Below the pieces are notes generated by a model. That model had not been told where the DNA came from and made no database searches. It worked only from the letters and a program-made list of their open reading frames with translations. Positions 18,666 to 26,841 of a DNA stretch of 64,000 bases are shown piece after piece; positions within the stretch are counted from its first letter, which is position 1; every line of letters begins with the position of its first letter. This DNA comes from Chryseobacterium sp. (GTDB taxonomy: Bacteria; Bacteroidota; Bacteroidia; Flavobacteriales; Weeksellaceae): NCBI GenBank assembly GCA_031277615.1, contig JAITMC010000037.1, positions 99,278 through 163,277 on the forward strand, written 5' to 3'. The translations under genes and the position numbers were made by a program.

Positions 18666-19244
18666 TTAGTCGTTAAGGCCTTTTCCTTCGAGGATTTGAG
18701 GGATGCACTTTTCAATTCTTGCTTCCCGGGTTTTGGATTGTTTGGCAGAGGAAAAGTGGAGCAGGTAAGCTCTTTGCCGGCCTGGTGTTAAGGATTCAAA
18801 AGCGTCTTTTAATACAGCATCCTGATCCAGCTTGTTTTGAAACTCTTCAGCCATTTCAAAGTCTTTGGTTTTCTTCATTTCAACCTTAGCTCCGGATTCT
18901 TCAATTTCAACAGCTTCAAACATATACGCCTGAAGTTTTTTTTCAAGATCATTAATCTGCTCCAGCTCTGTAAAACGGATTTGCCTCGCCGCCTGTACAT
19001 TTTCTGACTGCTGGATTAAAATCTGGTCCGGATCTTTCATCAAAGCACCTTTAAAAAAGAGTAGGGCACAATATTCTTTAAATCCGTGAATCAGGAAAAT
19101 ATTTTTTCCCTCATAGGTATAACAGGGACATCCCCATTTCAGGTCTTCTACCAATTCCGTACTTAGGGCAATGGCTCTTAATGCTTCAAATTCTTTTTTC
19201 CACTGTGTGGCATTATCGAAGAAAAAATCAACTTTTGAATTCAT
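18666..19244 (-). CDS. YdeI/OmpD-associated family protein with DUF1801 domain
   Basis: 192-aa soluble protein. N-terminal ~15-110 is a DUF1801/YdhG-like domain (LKWGCPCYTYEGKNIFLIHGFKEYCALLFFKG in parts), and the C-terminus has the YdeI OmdA-type helix (FEMAEEFQNKLDQDAVLKDAFESLTPGRQRAYLLHFSSAK in parts, then TREARIEKC). The role of YdeI proteins in peptide or bacteriocin tolerance is known only loosely. Second or third gene of the ArsR-led group. Confidence 0.88.
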   Translation of the reverse strand: MNSKVDFFFDNATQWKKEFEALRAIALSTELVEDLKWGCPCYTYEGKNIFLIHGFKEYCALLFFKGALMKDPDQILIQQSENVQAARQIRFTELEQINDLEKKLQAYMFEAVEIEESGAKVEMKKTKDFEMAEEFQNKLDQDAVLKDAFESLTPGRQRAYLLHFSSAKQSKTREARIEKCIPQILEGKGLND

Positions 19245-19246
19245 GG

Positions 19247-19449
19247 AGTTAGGTTTTAGGGTTTGAGAGTATTAGAGTATTAGAGTGAGAGTGTTTGAGG
19301 GTTTTAGGTAAGAGCGTTAAAGGGTAAGGTTGTTTTTCTTTTATTGAGGATGATTGCAGGATTTACTTGCGAAGAAAAACTGATTATTGACGTTCATCAG
19401 TTAAACTTTGGCCTCATAGTCTCTCATCTGTTCGTCTATTATTTATCCG
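19247..19449. repeat. Spacer repeat, copy A (homologous to 19908-20065)
   Basis: Between the YdeI and SRPBCC genes. On the plus strand it has GAGAGTATTAGAGTATTAGA near one end and AGTTAAACTTTGGCCTCAT, AGTCTCTCATCTGTTCGTCT at the other; the latter runs into the SRPBCC stop codon. The same two blocks in the same order occur in the next spacer. Confidence 0.75.
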
Positions 19450-19909
19450 TCTTCCTGAATATCTCCTGCAAACGGTTATGCGCCATATTGATTCCCTGGG
19501 CGAAAGGCATTTTCAGGTGCTGATCTCTGAAATCAACGGATTTATAAATGGTCTGGATGGTAATTTTGCTGGTTGTATCGGTTAATTTTTCAAATTCTAA
19601 AAACTCGATCTGAACCGGAAAAGGAGTGTTTTCCATCTGAAAAGTTCTTGTGATCTTCTGATCAGGAACCACTTCATGAATAGTTCCATGGGCACTGAAA
19701 ACAACTTCTCCCTGCGGATTGGATGTTTCAAACCGGTAGCTTCCGTGCGGTTTGTTGTCGAATTTTGTGACTTTGGTTCCCATCCACTGTTCTACGAGTT
19801 CCGGTTCTGTATAGGCTTTGAAAAGCAGTTCTACGGGCAGATCAAATTCCCGGATGATGAAGATTTCCTGTTTTCCGTCTTCTGCGTGGATTTTTGTTTT
19901 TAGTTCCAT
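19439..19909 (-). CDS. SRPBCC (AHSA1/Aha1-like) domain protein
   Basis: 156-aa START-like ligand-binding protein from ATG at 19909; the frame is open to 19999, but those extra 30 residues come from a repeat-rich spacer (SHSNTLSPSNSK) and are unlikely to be coding. Family features: REFDLPVELLFKAYTEPELVEQWMG, YRFETSNPQGEVVFSAHGTIHEV, FLEFEKLTDTTSKITIQTIY. Such genes typically sit next to an ArsR repressor, as here, and are co-regulated by it. Ligand unknown. Confidence 0.87.
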   Translation of the reverse strand: MELKTKIHAEDGKQEIFIIREFDLPVELLFKAYTEPELVEQWMGTKVTKFDNKPHGSYRFETSNPQGEVVFSAHGTIHEVVPDQKITRTFQMENTPFPVQIEFLEFEKLTDTTSKITIQTIYKSVDFRDQHLKMPFAQGINMAHNRLQEIFRKTDK

Positions 19910-20065
19910 ATTTTGAGTTAGTTTTGAGTTAGAGGGTGAGAGAGTATTAGAGTGGGAGCGTTTAAGGTTGGTTGGTATCCTTTCCTTGATGATTGACAAT
20001 CGATAAGTTAAACTTTGGTCTCATTGTCTCTCATCTCTTCGTCTATTATCTCTTTGTCTTATTTA
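19908..20065. repeat. Spacer repeat, copy B (homologous to 19247-19449)
   Basis: Between the SRPBCC and ArsR genes. Plus strand: GAGAGAGTATTAGAGTGGGA, then AGTTAAACTTTGGTCTCATT and CTCTCATCTCTTCGTCTATT, which runs into the ArsR stop codon. Matches copy A at both ends; the middles differ in length and sequence. Confidence 0.75.
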
Positions 20066-20381
20066 AGTCTTGGTACGCTTTCATTACACTTTCCAGCTTA
20101 TTAAATCTGTCGTCCCACATTTTGCGGAATGGCTCTATAAAGTCGGCAATTTCTTTCATTTTATTGGGATTGAGGTGGTAAGTAATTTCACGGCCGTTCT
20201 GTTCAGATCTCAGCAGTTCGCATTCTGTAAGAATCTGAAGATGTTTGGAAACGGTAGGTCTTGCGGTATCGAAATTGGAAGCAATAGCCCCTGCTGTCAT
20301 GGATTGAGCAGCCACCAGCATCAGTATGGATCTTCTGGTAGGGTCTGCGATCGCCTGGAATACATCTCTTCTTAAATTCAT
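20046..20381 (-). CDS. ArsR/SmtB family winged-helix repressor
   Basis: 111-aa transcriptional regulator. [17 protein letters not shown] (helix typical of the family), [30 protein letters not shown] (recognition helix-turn-helix) and [13 protein letters not shown] (wing). No metal-binding ELCVCDL-type cysteine motif, so it belongs to the non-metal branch that pairs with SRPBCC proteins. Probably autoregulates and controls the downstream SRPBCC, YdeI and DoxX genes through the two palindromes immediately upstream. Confidence 0.92.
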   Translation of the reverse strand: MNLRRDVFQAIADPTRRSILMLVAAQSMTAGAIASNFDTARPTVSKHLQILTECELLRSEQNGREITYHLNPNKMKEIADFIEPFRKMWDDRFNKLESVMKAYQDLNKTKR

Positions 20382-20383
20382 TG

Positions 20384-20428
20384 TGTAGTTATTTGACTAC
20401 AAATATATGTGTAGTTATTTAGCTACGC
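20384..20428. promoter_or_regulatory. Tandem operator palindromes of the ArsR gene
   Basis: Two near-identical inverted repeats, GTAGTTATTTGACTAC (20385-20400) and GTAGTTATTTAGCTAC (20411-20426), 26 bp centre to centre, immediately before the arsR ATG. Position and symmetry fit autorepression by the ArsR dimer. Confidence 0.75.
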
Positions 20429-20505
20429 AAGTTTTTTGAGAAATTTTCTCGTTTAAGCGACTCTCAATCCACATCGTTTAGTTGTGATACACCTTCGTTC
20501 TATAA

Positions 20506-22041
20506 TTAAAAAGAATTTTTTAGGGCATTTTTACCTCTAGTTGTTATAAAAAATATTTTACTCTTCTCTGATTGTTTTACACCAACTAAGTCATTTGCGA
20601 TAAAGAAATCTAAATCAGCATTTATATTTTTATCAAATAAAGATTCTATTTCGGTTTCAAATATAGGTTCATTTAAAATTTTTTCTAATATAATTTGTTG
20701 ATTATTTGATAATGTAAATGCTTCTATCTCATCCATCGGATCATTAACTTCTTCAGGAGTATATGGATGAATGTAAATAACAACAAGAAAGTGAGATCGC
20801 TCTTCATCCATTGAAAGTATTGGTTTAGGAGATCCATTTTCTTCTAATGAATCAACCAGTGTGGGGATTCCAGTAGCAAACTTTTCAGCTAATTGAACTC
20901 CTTTTAACCATTCACCTAGTTTAAGGTTTCTATATTTTCGTGTTGGAGGAATTTTAAATGTGACTAATGCTTTCTCATCAACGGGAGGCATAGGACCTGG
21001 GTAACTAATTATTTCAATTCTTCTATCATCAATTATTTCAGAATTATTTCTAGAAGAAGGGCGCTTATAAATACGAATTTCATTAGGATTTGGATTATCA
21101 TATCCTCTATGATATAAAGAATTAACTATGACCTCTTCTAATGCTTGATATGGATAGTTTGTAAATTTTTCTGCTTCCATTTTTGAAGCATCTTTGCGGA
21201 CAAATTCTTTTATTATATTACTACTTAGGTATTCCATAATTTGTCTAATCTGAATATGAATTGGCCCCTGAAATTTCTTTTGTGAATATTTAGTTCCAGC
21301 TTCATTTTCAAATTCCACTAAATTAGTATAGCATCCTTCAAAATATTTCTCAGGGTTTTGGCTAAACATCATTAATCCTACATTTAATGGCTTAATATTC
21401 TCCTTAGTACCTCTCGCAATTTGTAAATTAATGGCTATATCACTTAATGAAAGCTTTAAAGTTTCATTATAAGACTTAGATTTTGTTTCTTTTAAATAAG
21501 CTTGAATTAAGCCTAGATCTAAATCATCAATTGATGCTTGATAATTGACTTTATCATCAAAATGCTTACTCATTGACAGTTCTCTCAGCCTAGCTTCAAA
21601 TTGTGAATTAGCAGGAATTGTAAGTGATGCAGGCCTTACATAAATTTTTCTTTGAGCTTTTCCTCCAAGTGTACTTGGTGCAGAATATGGTCTTTCTTCA
21701 CCGGTTGTAACCCAAATTACTATTATAAGCTGTTCTTGGAATTCAATAGGTTCTATAGTAGGAAAAATATTAGGATGTATTTTGAAACATAACTCTATAA
21801 ATTCTTTTTGTATTTTATCTACTTGATTAGCTTGAAGACCACAAGGAGGTAGAATAGGAGTTCCGTCTTTTTCATCAATCCCAATTATGAGGTAACCACT
21901 GCCATATTCATTAACATCGTTTGCAAAAGCACAAATAGTATGAATAACTTCTTCAGGATTCCATCCTCTTTTAAATTCAATTCTAACAGATTCTACTGCT
22001 TTATCATTTATAAGATTTTCTATATTTATTGGTAAAGCCAT
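20506..22041 (-). CDS. AlbA_2/Schlafen-type ATP-binding protein (last gene of HerA-NurA operon)
   Basis: 511-aa protein. N-terminal AlbA_2 (divergent AAA-4/Schlafen) domain: SVRIEFKRGWNPEEVIHTIC, AFANDVNEYGSGYLIIGIDE. Middle and C-terminal part contains the RecG-C-like/GHKL-type segment YPYQALEEVIVNSLYHRGYD ... RRIEIISYPGPMPP, then a winged-helix-like tail (QQIILEKILNEPIFETEIESL). In defence loci such proteins act as nucleic-acid-binding regulators or nucleases (family knowledge); which applies is unknown. Two bases from the DUF5131 gene. AT-rich codon use like the other four genes of the operon. Confidence 0.8.
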   Translation of the reverse strand: MALPINIENLINDKAVESVRIEFKRGWNPEEVIHTICAFANDVNEYGSGYLIIGIDEKDGTPILPPCGLQANQVDKIQKEFIELCFKIHPNIFPTIEPIEFQEQLIIVIWVTTGEERPYSAPSTLGGKAQRKIYVRPASLTIPANSQFEARLRELSMSKHFDDKVNYQASIDDLDLGLIQAYLKETKSKSYNETLKLSLSDIAINLQIARGTKENIKPLNVGLMMFSQNPEKYFEGCYTNLVEFENEAGTKYSQKKFQGPIHIQIRQIMEYLSSNIIKEFVRKDASKMEAEKFTNYPYQALEEVIVNSLYHRGYDNPNPNEIRIYKRPSSRNNSEIIDDRRIEIISYPGPMPPVDEKALVTFKIPPTRKYRNLKLGEWLKGVQLAEKFATGIPTLVDSLEENGSPKPILSMDEERSHFLVVIYIHPYTPEEVNDPMDEIEAFTLSNNQQIILEKILNEPIFETEIESLFDKNINADLDFFIANDLVGVKQSEKSKIFFITTRGKNALKNSF

Positions 22042-22043
22042 TG

Positions 22044-22802
22044 TTATTCTATATTTGGGTATTCTCTATAAATTTCATTATCAACCATACATCCACCTTT
22101 TGCATGAAAAGGATGTTTTTTATCAATTGTTGGATCTTTTTGGTTTGGGTTAAAAATTCTTTTCCCCCATTGTTTAAAAAAGAAAGCAGTATTGTGCTTT
22201 TTACAATTATTTCTTATTGATATAATCCATTCTTTTTCAAATTTTCTTGCTTTTCCTCCAGATTCTCCCCCAATTAGAACCCAGTCAATATCTGTAAAAT
22301 CATTATATTTAATATCACCCAATAAGGGTTCAAACGATATAAATTTTATTTTAGCAGGTATTTTTTTGAGCATTTCAATCCGTTCAACAAACTCATTGTT
22401 TTCAACTGAAACACCTAACCATATATTATCTGACCAAAATATATTATCTGACAATTCTTTTACTCGTTCAATTCTTTTAGTAAGTATTTGATAAGTGTGT
22501 TGTGGAGTATTATTCATAACCGAAAAAACCTTTTTTACATATTCTGTTTCTACTTTATCATGAAACAAATCACTCATTGAATTTACAAAGACTATTTGTG
22601 GCTTTTTCCATTTCAAAGGATCATTTAATCGTTCTGTAGCCAATGTCAATTCAAATCCATTTCTATATTGATTTATTCCTCGTTTATGTTGCATATTTGC
22701 CCATCGTTCAGCATAGCAATTTTTACAACCAGTAGAAACTTTTGTACAGCCAGTAGTCGGATTCCAGGTGATTTCTGTCCACTCAATATTTGACTTGTTC
22801 AT
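22044..22802 (-). CDS. DUF5131 (phage Gp37/Gp68-like) three-Cys-motif protein
   Basis: 252-aa protein of the Gp37/Gp68 family: IEWTEITWNPTTGCTKVSTG, CKNCYAERWA. The cysteines C19, C26 and C29 form CX6CX2C, a cluster reminiscent of radical-SAM/iron-sulfur proteins. Further family motifs: IVFVNSMSDLFHD, YQILTKR, WLGVSVEN, KFISFEPLLG, WVLIGGESGGKAR, FFFKQWG. Biochemical activity is not established. Known to be carried by phages and mobile elements, often beside a methyltransferase-like partner, as here. Five bases from the upstream gene. Confidence 0.85.
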   Translation of the reverse strand: MNKSNIEWTEITWNPTTGCTKVSTGCKNCYAERWANMQHKRGINQYRNGFELTLATERLNDPLKWKKPQIVFVNSMSDLFHDKVETEYVKKVFSVMNNTPQHTYQILTKRIERVKELSDNIFWSDNIWLGVSVENNEFVERIEMLKKIPAKIKFISFEPLLGDIKYNDFTDIDWVLIGGESGGKARKFEKEWIISIRNNCKKHNTAFFFKQWGKRIFNPNQKDPTIDKKHPFHAKGGCMVDNEIYREYPNIE

Positions 22803-22807
22803 ACCTC

Positions 22808-23710
22808 CTAATAATTAGAAAGTTCGTTAATACAATCTGAAGTGGCTGGTGGCTTAGACACTTTATAATATCGTCTTAGCATTCCATGAAATCGACTACC
22901 AAGCCAGGTTTCCTCCACCAGATTTAGCCAAAAGGAATTTACTGTTTCATTATGTGCTCTTAAGCCTGCAATCTTAACGGCTTTATCTAGTTCTTTACTC
23001 ATTTCATCAACTTCTAATGGTAAAGGATTTTCGCTAATATCCCTATGCATAAGAAGTCTTCTTAAAACGTCTTCTCTTTTGAAGCGCATCGAATGAAATT
23101 CGCCATGAGTTATTGATAAATGCTTAGGTTTTAGCAATATTAATAATGTAGGAAGAATAGGAAGTGTTGATCCACATGTATCCAAATCAATCAAATCAAT
23201 ACGGATCTTGTTGACTTTTAAATCAGCAGCAGCATCAATTGCATCACCTATAAAAAAGAAAACTTGTTTTTTATCTTTTTTATACAAATTCCATAAACAA
23301 TCCTTTGTATCCACTTTCTTAAATCCTTTTTCCTCAGCAGTTTTCTCAAATTGTTTGAGCTTTGACTTCATTTTTTCGGATGCGTATACAACATCCGCAA
23401 CACTAATCCATTCAAAAGTCTGATGACCAGCTCCTGCATATGCATCAAAAACTGATTTTGGTTTTGCTTTTTTAGCTATTTGTAGAGTGAAATTTTCTTT
23501 ATCGCCTCTGTATGATTCTCCAAAAAGATCATGCTTTATTCGTAGTTTTCTTACTTTACTTCTAATACTTGGTAATGTCCTATCGGGAAACAATTCTTTA
23601 AGCAATTTGGCATCAAAAGTTTCTTTTTTAAGGTAACTCAACAAAATTATCTCTTCTTTCTCTTTCCATGGAATCGGAATTGTGTTAGCTTTTCTACGCT
23701 CAAGTTTCAT
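22808..23710 (-). CDS. Methyltransferase-like protein with N-terminal SANT/Myb-type HTH
   Basis: 300-aa protein, unnamed. N-terminus ~14-60 resembles a SANT/Myb-like helix-turn-helix (PWKEKEEIILLSYLKK ... LPSIRSKVRKLRI). Residues 87-100 (VFDAYAGAGHQTFEW) look like SAM-binding motif I, VVYASEKMKSKLKQFEK like motif II, and IDLIDLDTCGSTLPILPTLL followed by LKPKHLSITHGE resembles the Trm1-type DLDPFG motif region. It may be the partner of the adjacent three-Cys protein, analogous to TcmP proteins, though it is not an obvious TcmP. Nucleic-acid methylation or binding is inference. Confidence 0.6.
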   Translation of the reverse strand: MKLERRKANTIPIPWKEKEEIILLSYLKKETFDAKLLKELFPDRTLPSIRSKVRKLRIKHDLFGESYRGDKENFTLQIAKKAKPKSVFDAYAGAGHQTFEWISVADVVYASEKMKSKLKQFEKTAEEKGFKKVDTKDCLWNLYKKDKKQVFFFIGDAIDAAADLKVNKIRIDLIDLDTCGSTLPILPTLLILLKPKHLSITHGEFHSMRFKREDVLRRLLMHRDISENPLPLEVDEMSKELDKAVKIAGLRAHNETVNSFWLNLVEETWLGSRFHGMLRRYYKVSKPPATSDCINELSNY

Positions 23711-23714
23711 AAAC

Positions 23715-25526
23715 TTACTTTTTTGCCTTTTCTTTTAAATGATTTCTAAAAGGTTCCATTGGTTCATGTGGTACTGGAGGTGCTACACTATGAACTCTTA
23801 TCCAATCAGGAGTACCATTAAAAGGGCTTTGTATCCAAAATTGTCCTTGGCCGAAACTATTTGCAATAAACTCTAAGCCATCATCTAAATATGCATATTT
23901 AGCATTTTTTGGATTAATTTTCATTACTATTCTAGTAGGACATTGTTCTGGAACAATTTCGTGAAGATCTTTTGGATTTTGAGTACTAAGAATTAAGTTA
24001 ATGCCGAATTTTCTTCCTTCTCTAGCCAATTTTTCGAAATTTGATCTTAAACGATCAAAAACACCTGGAGAGCCAAAGCTATTTTCTGTTCGTGGGATAA
24101 TTTGATGGGCTTCATCAAAGAAAACAAATGTATTATTCATACTTTTTTTGTTGTCATAAAGCCACTTTACTAATTGCATTTCCCACATTAATCTTTCATC
24201 TAAATTCAAATGATCAAGATACAATATTGTAGTACCTTCAAAGGCAAAGGCATCTAAAGGATTTTGATTTGTTTGTAATGCCGTTTGGTCATTATCAAAA
24301 TACCATTTTAAATTATTTAGTGCTCTTCTTGCTGCTTCAAAAGTACTACGATAATAGGCCAGTCCATTAGTTGTCAAAGTTATAGTTGTACCTGTATTTC
24401 TAGTTAACAACCTATTCAATGCAAGATCAAGGCGTTCAATTGTTACTTTTTCCTGATTATTATGTAATGTTTCGGCTATGTCATCAAGTAATCCAGGGGC
24501 CTGGGGTGATGATATTCTATATAAATATTCTACATCAGAAGGGTTATTTAAATCTTGTAGCCTTAAACTAATTTCTTTTACTCTAACTCCTCGTTCTGTA
24601 GCTAATCTTTTTAGTCTAACAATATCTTCATCCTGTTCCTCTTTTCTTATTTTGGGTATAACAAGTTGAAAAGGTGATAGGTGTGACTTTGCATCTTCGG
24701 CAGATTCTCTTTTTTCGGCTACAATCTTTTGCCAAGCTAATTTGGGTTGTATAATATTATCTAAATCCCAAAGTAATAATTGCGAAATATCACCTTGAAC
24801 ATCTGTTAATATGATACGATTGTTTTGATTCTTACCATGCTTTCTTATTTGATACGCTAGGTTTTTAAGTAGTACTGTCTTTCCTGAACCACTTTCACCA
24901 ACAATAAATACGTGTTTATTATCTAAATTTTCAATATCCCATTTATAACTAAGAAAGTTACCATTTGTTTCATAAGGTTTATTGCCAAATCCAATCATTC
25001 CTAGGTCTAATCCATTTTTACGTATATCCAATATTTCTTGTAAAGAAGGGGATGGATCATCATTAACCGGCGTTACATTTGGAAATATTAGTTTACTTTT
25101 TGCAGATGGTGGACGTTGGATGGCCGAAGATATAAAATTCCTTTTTTTTTCTTCTGAATCAGTCATTTCTCTCGTTAATTCCACTCTTATAATCATTGGT
25201 TGATGAGTATGAGGTCCATTTATCTCTTCAATAGGTAGAGTTGGGTCGAATTTGTCATCAGAGTAATATAATAGGCTTTGCTTTTCAGGATTAAATGGAG
25301 AAATAGATTTTAGCCCAACAACACGCCCTGCTATCCAAACATCATTCCCTTCTCTCCAATCCTTGATAACAATTGTTGCCCCAAGGGCTAGAAAGGGCAT
25401 TTTATTAGGTTCGTGAATTATATATTCTGCAAATGCCCCTCTTTCATCTACACTAAAAGGAGAATGAAGATCATGATAGGGGCGGGCATAATATTTTTCA
25501 CTAGAATTTATTGTTTTATCATCCAT
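23715..25526 (-). CDS. herA: HerA-like hexameric ATPase/translocase
   Basis: 603-aa FtsK/HerA-family DNA pump. N-terminal ~35-120 is the likely HAS-barrel (IVIKDWREGNDVWIAGRVVG, MIIRVELTREM). Walker A is GESGSGKT at 210-217, Walker B FVFFDEAHQ with D471/E472, and sensor segment LILSTQNPKDLHEIVPEQC. It ends with a C-terminal hexamer-brace-like VHSVAPPVP segment. Four bases from nurA. In archaea HerA and NurA form a DNA end-resection machine; bacterial HerA proteins partner with various nucleases in anti-phage systems (family knowledge). Confidence 0.88.
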   Translation of the reverse strand: MDDKTINSSEKYYARPYHDLHSPFSVDERGAFAEYIIHEPNKMPFLALGATIVIKDWREGNDVWIAGRVVGLKSISPFNPEKQSLLYYSDDKFDPTLPIEEINGPHTHQPMIIRVELTREMTDSEEKKRNFISSAIQRPPSAKSKLIFPNVTPVNDDPSPSLQEILDIRKNGLDLGMIGFGNKPYETNGNFLSYKWDIENLDNKHVFIVGESGSGKTVLLKNLAYQIRKHGKNQNNRIILTDVQGDISQLLLWDLDNIIQPKLAWQKIVAEKRESAEDAKSHLSPFQLVIPKIRKEEQDEDIVRLKRLATERGVRVKEISLRLQDLNNPSDVEYLYRISSPQAPGLLDDIAETLHNNQEKVTIERLDLALNRLLTRNTGTTITLTTNGLAYYRSTFEAARRALNNLKWYFDNDQTALQTNQNPLDAFAFEGTTILYLDHLNLDERLMWEMQLVKWLYDNKKSMNNTFVFFDEAHQIIPRTENSFGSPGVFDRLRSNFEKLAREGRKFGINLILSTQNPKDLHEIVPEQCPTRIVMKINPKNAKYAYLDDGLEFIANSFGQGQFWIQSPFNGTPDWIRVHSVAPPVPHEPMEPFRNHLKEKAKK

Positions 25527-25530
25527 AATA

Positions 25531-26841
25531 TTATTGCTGTTGTTGTGCTAAGTCAAGCTGTTTTAAGTTTAATGCTGCAAGCGTCTGTTTTTCTAATAAT
25601 TCTTTTTCATAATTTAACTGACAAAGATCTCCCACTACAGATTGTATAAATGGCATATTCCCTCCCAATTCATGTTGCCAAGCTACAATAGATAAAGCTT
25701 CTTCTACTAATTCTCTTTTTTCATCCCACATAAAAAATGGAACCTCCATTCTTATAAAAGATTGTGGATGGATTTTACCTCTATAATAACAGTGAAGAGG
25801 TGTTATATCCCTACACAATTCATCTTTTGCCTTATCACATACTCCTTTTCTAGCAATAGGAACAGCTTTGATCAAAGAAGTTCTGTGCCCAGGTTGTAGT
25901 ATACGCTGAAGTAACAATGCATCTGTACCAATAGAAAGTATTGTGTCTCTTGTTATTTCATCTCCAGGAAAATATATTTCAAGAAGTTCAGGAAATGAGC
26001 ATAATGTTTCAAGCATTAATTTTGAATCATTTATACTCTTTGAAACACAAACTAAAATTTGATTTGTCCAAGAAATAATGGGGCGTAGTCCTTCAATAGT
26101 GTCATGTATAGAACTACTGGTAGAAAAAAGAGGTCCATCTTTTATGCATATTGTTTTTTTATCAATCTGTATTTCTTTTAAACATAATAATTCTAGTGCC
26201 TGCTGAAACTTCACTGCCCATCCTAACGCATGTGAGGACGGACTTTTATCACTTTTTGTATGATCATAGCCTACTAAAAATGGTATTTGACTAGCCTTGT
26301 CAATATGATCAATAATATTTACCCCATCTTCTTTTTTTTCGCTTTTAAGCTTACTGTTTGTATATTCTATAAGGTTTTCAGTGAAAATATTTCCATCTAC
26401 CCATGTTACTGCGCTGGCATCCTTATGTTTTCTATAAAAATATGGAGGTTCTGTACCATTTGTATATTTAAAATTTACTATAGCAGCTCTAGCCAAAATC
26501 AAATGAAAGGAATTCATTCCTATTCTTTGATTTGATCCATCAATTCCACAAATGCTTAATCCATCAATTTGATCTTTTTCCGGAAGATTAATATGTTTTG
26601 GAAGCATACTATCTTCTATATCAATTACAATATTTTTGTGTGTTTGGGGATTATAATTACTATCACGTGCTAATGATTCTCCATTTTCATTTAATCTCTT
26701 TGCCTTAATTTCAGCTTCAGACAATGCCGCAAGATCACGAGGACCTTTGGGAGGCATTTTGATATATGTTGTACCATCAACTAAACTATTAAGTACACCT
26801 TCAAAAGATTTTACTAATGATACATTTAAATTATCCATCAA
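25531..26841 (-). CDS. nurA: NurA-domain nuclease, first gene of the HerA-NurA operon
   Basis: 436-aa nuclease partner of HerA. Catalytic-type acidic residues: D101 in ICGIDGSNQR and D235 in ICIKDGPLF, the two most characteristic NurA motifs, with FHLILARAAIV after the first. The C-terminal region MRMEVPFF-like stretch and HELGGNMPFIQSVVGDLCQL also fits (RNaseH-like fold end). Expected to be a Mn-dependent 5'-3' exonuclease/endonuclease loaded by the HerA ring. ATG 26841 or the next ATG at 26838. Upstream lies a 347-bp AT-rich spacer with a perfect inverted repeat. Confidence 0.85.
   Translation of the reverse strand: MMDNLNVSLVKSFEGVLNSLVDGTTYIKMPPKGPRDLAALSEAEIKAKRLNENGESLARDSNYNPQTHKNIVIDIEDSMLPKHINLPEKDQIDGLSICGIDGSNQRIGMNSFHLILARAAIVNFKYTNGTEPPYFYRKHKDASAVTWVDGNIFTENLIEYTNSKLKSEKKEDGVNIIDHIDKASQIPFLVGYDHTKSDKSPSSHALGWAVKFQQALELLCLKEIQIDKKTICIKDGPLFSTSSSIHDTIEGLRPIISWTNQILVCVSKSINDSKLMLETLCSFPELLEIYFPGDEITRDTILSIGTDALLLQRILQPGHRTSLIKAVPIARKGVCDKAKDELCRDITPLHCYYRGKIHPQSFIRMEVPFFMWDEKRELVEEALSIVAWQHELGGNMPFIQSVVGDLCQLNYEKELLEKQTLAALNLKQLDLAQQQQ

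Noticed and set aside
19910-19999. N-terminal extension of the SRPBCC protein
   Set aside because: It is translated from the spacer repeat shared with 19247-19449, so it is not likely protein-coding.
22044-22802. Prophage suggested by the Gp37/Gp68 name of the DUF5131 gene
   Set aside because: No integrase, capsid, tail, terminase or lysis gene is in the window; the family also occurs outside phages.
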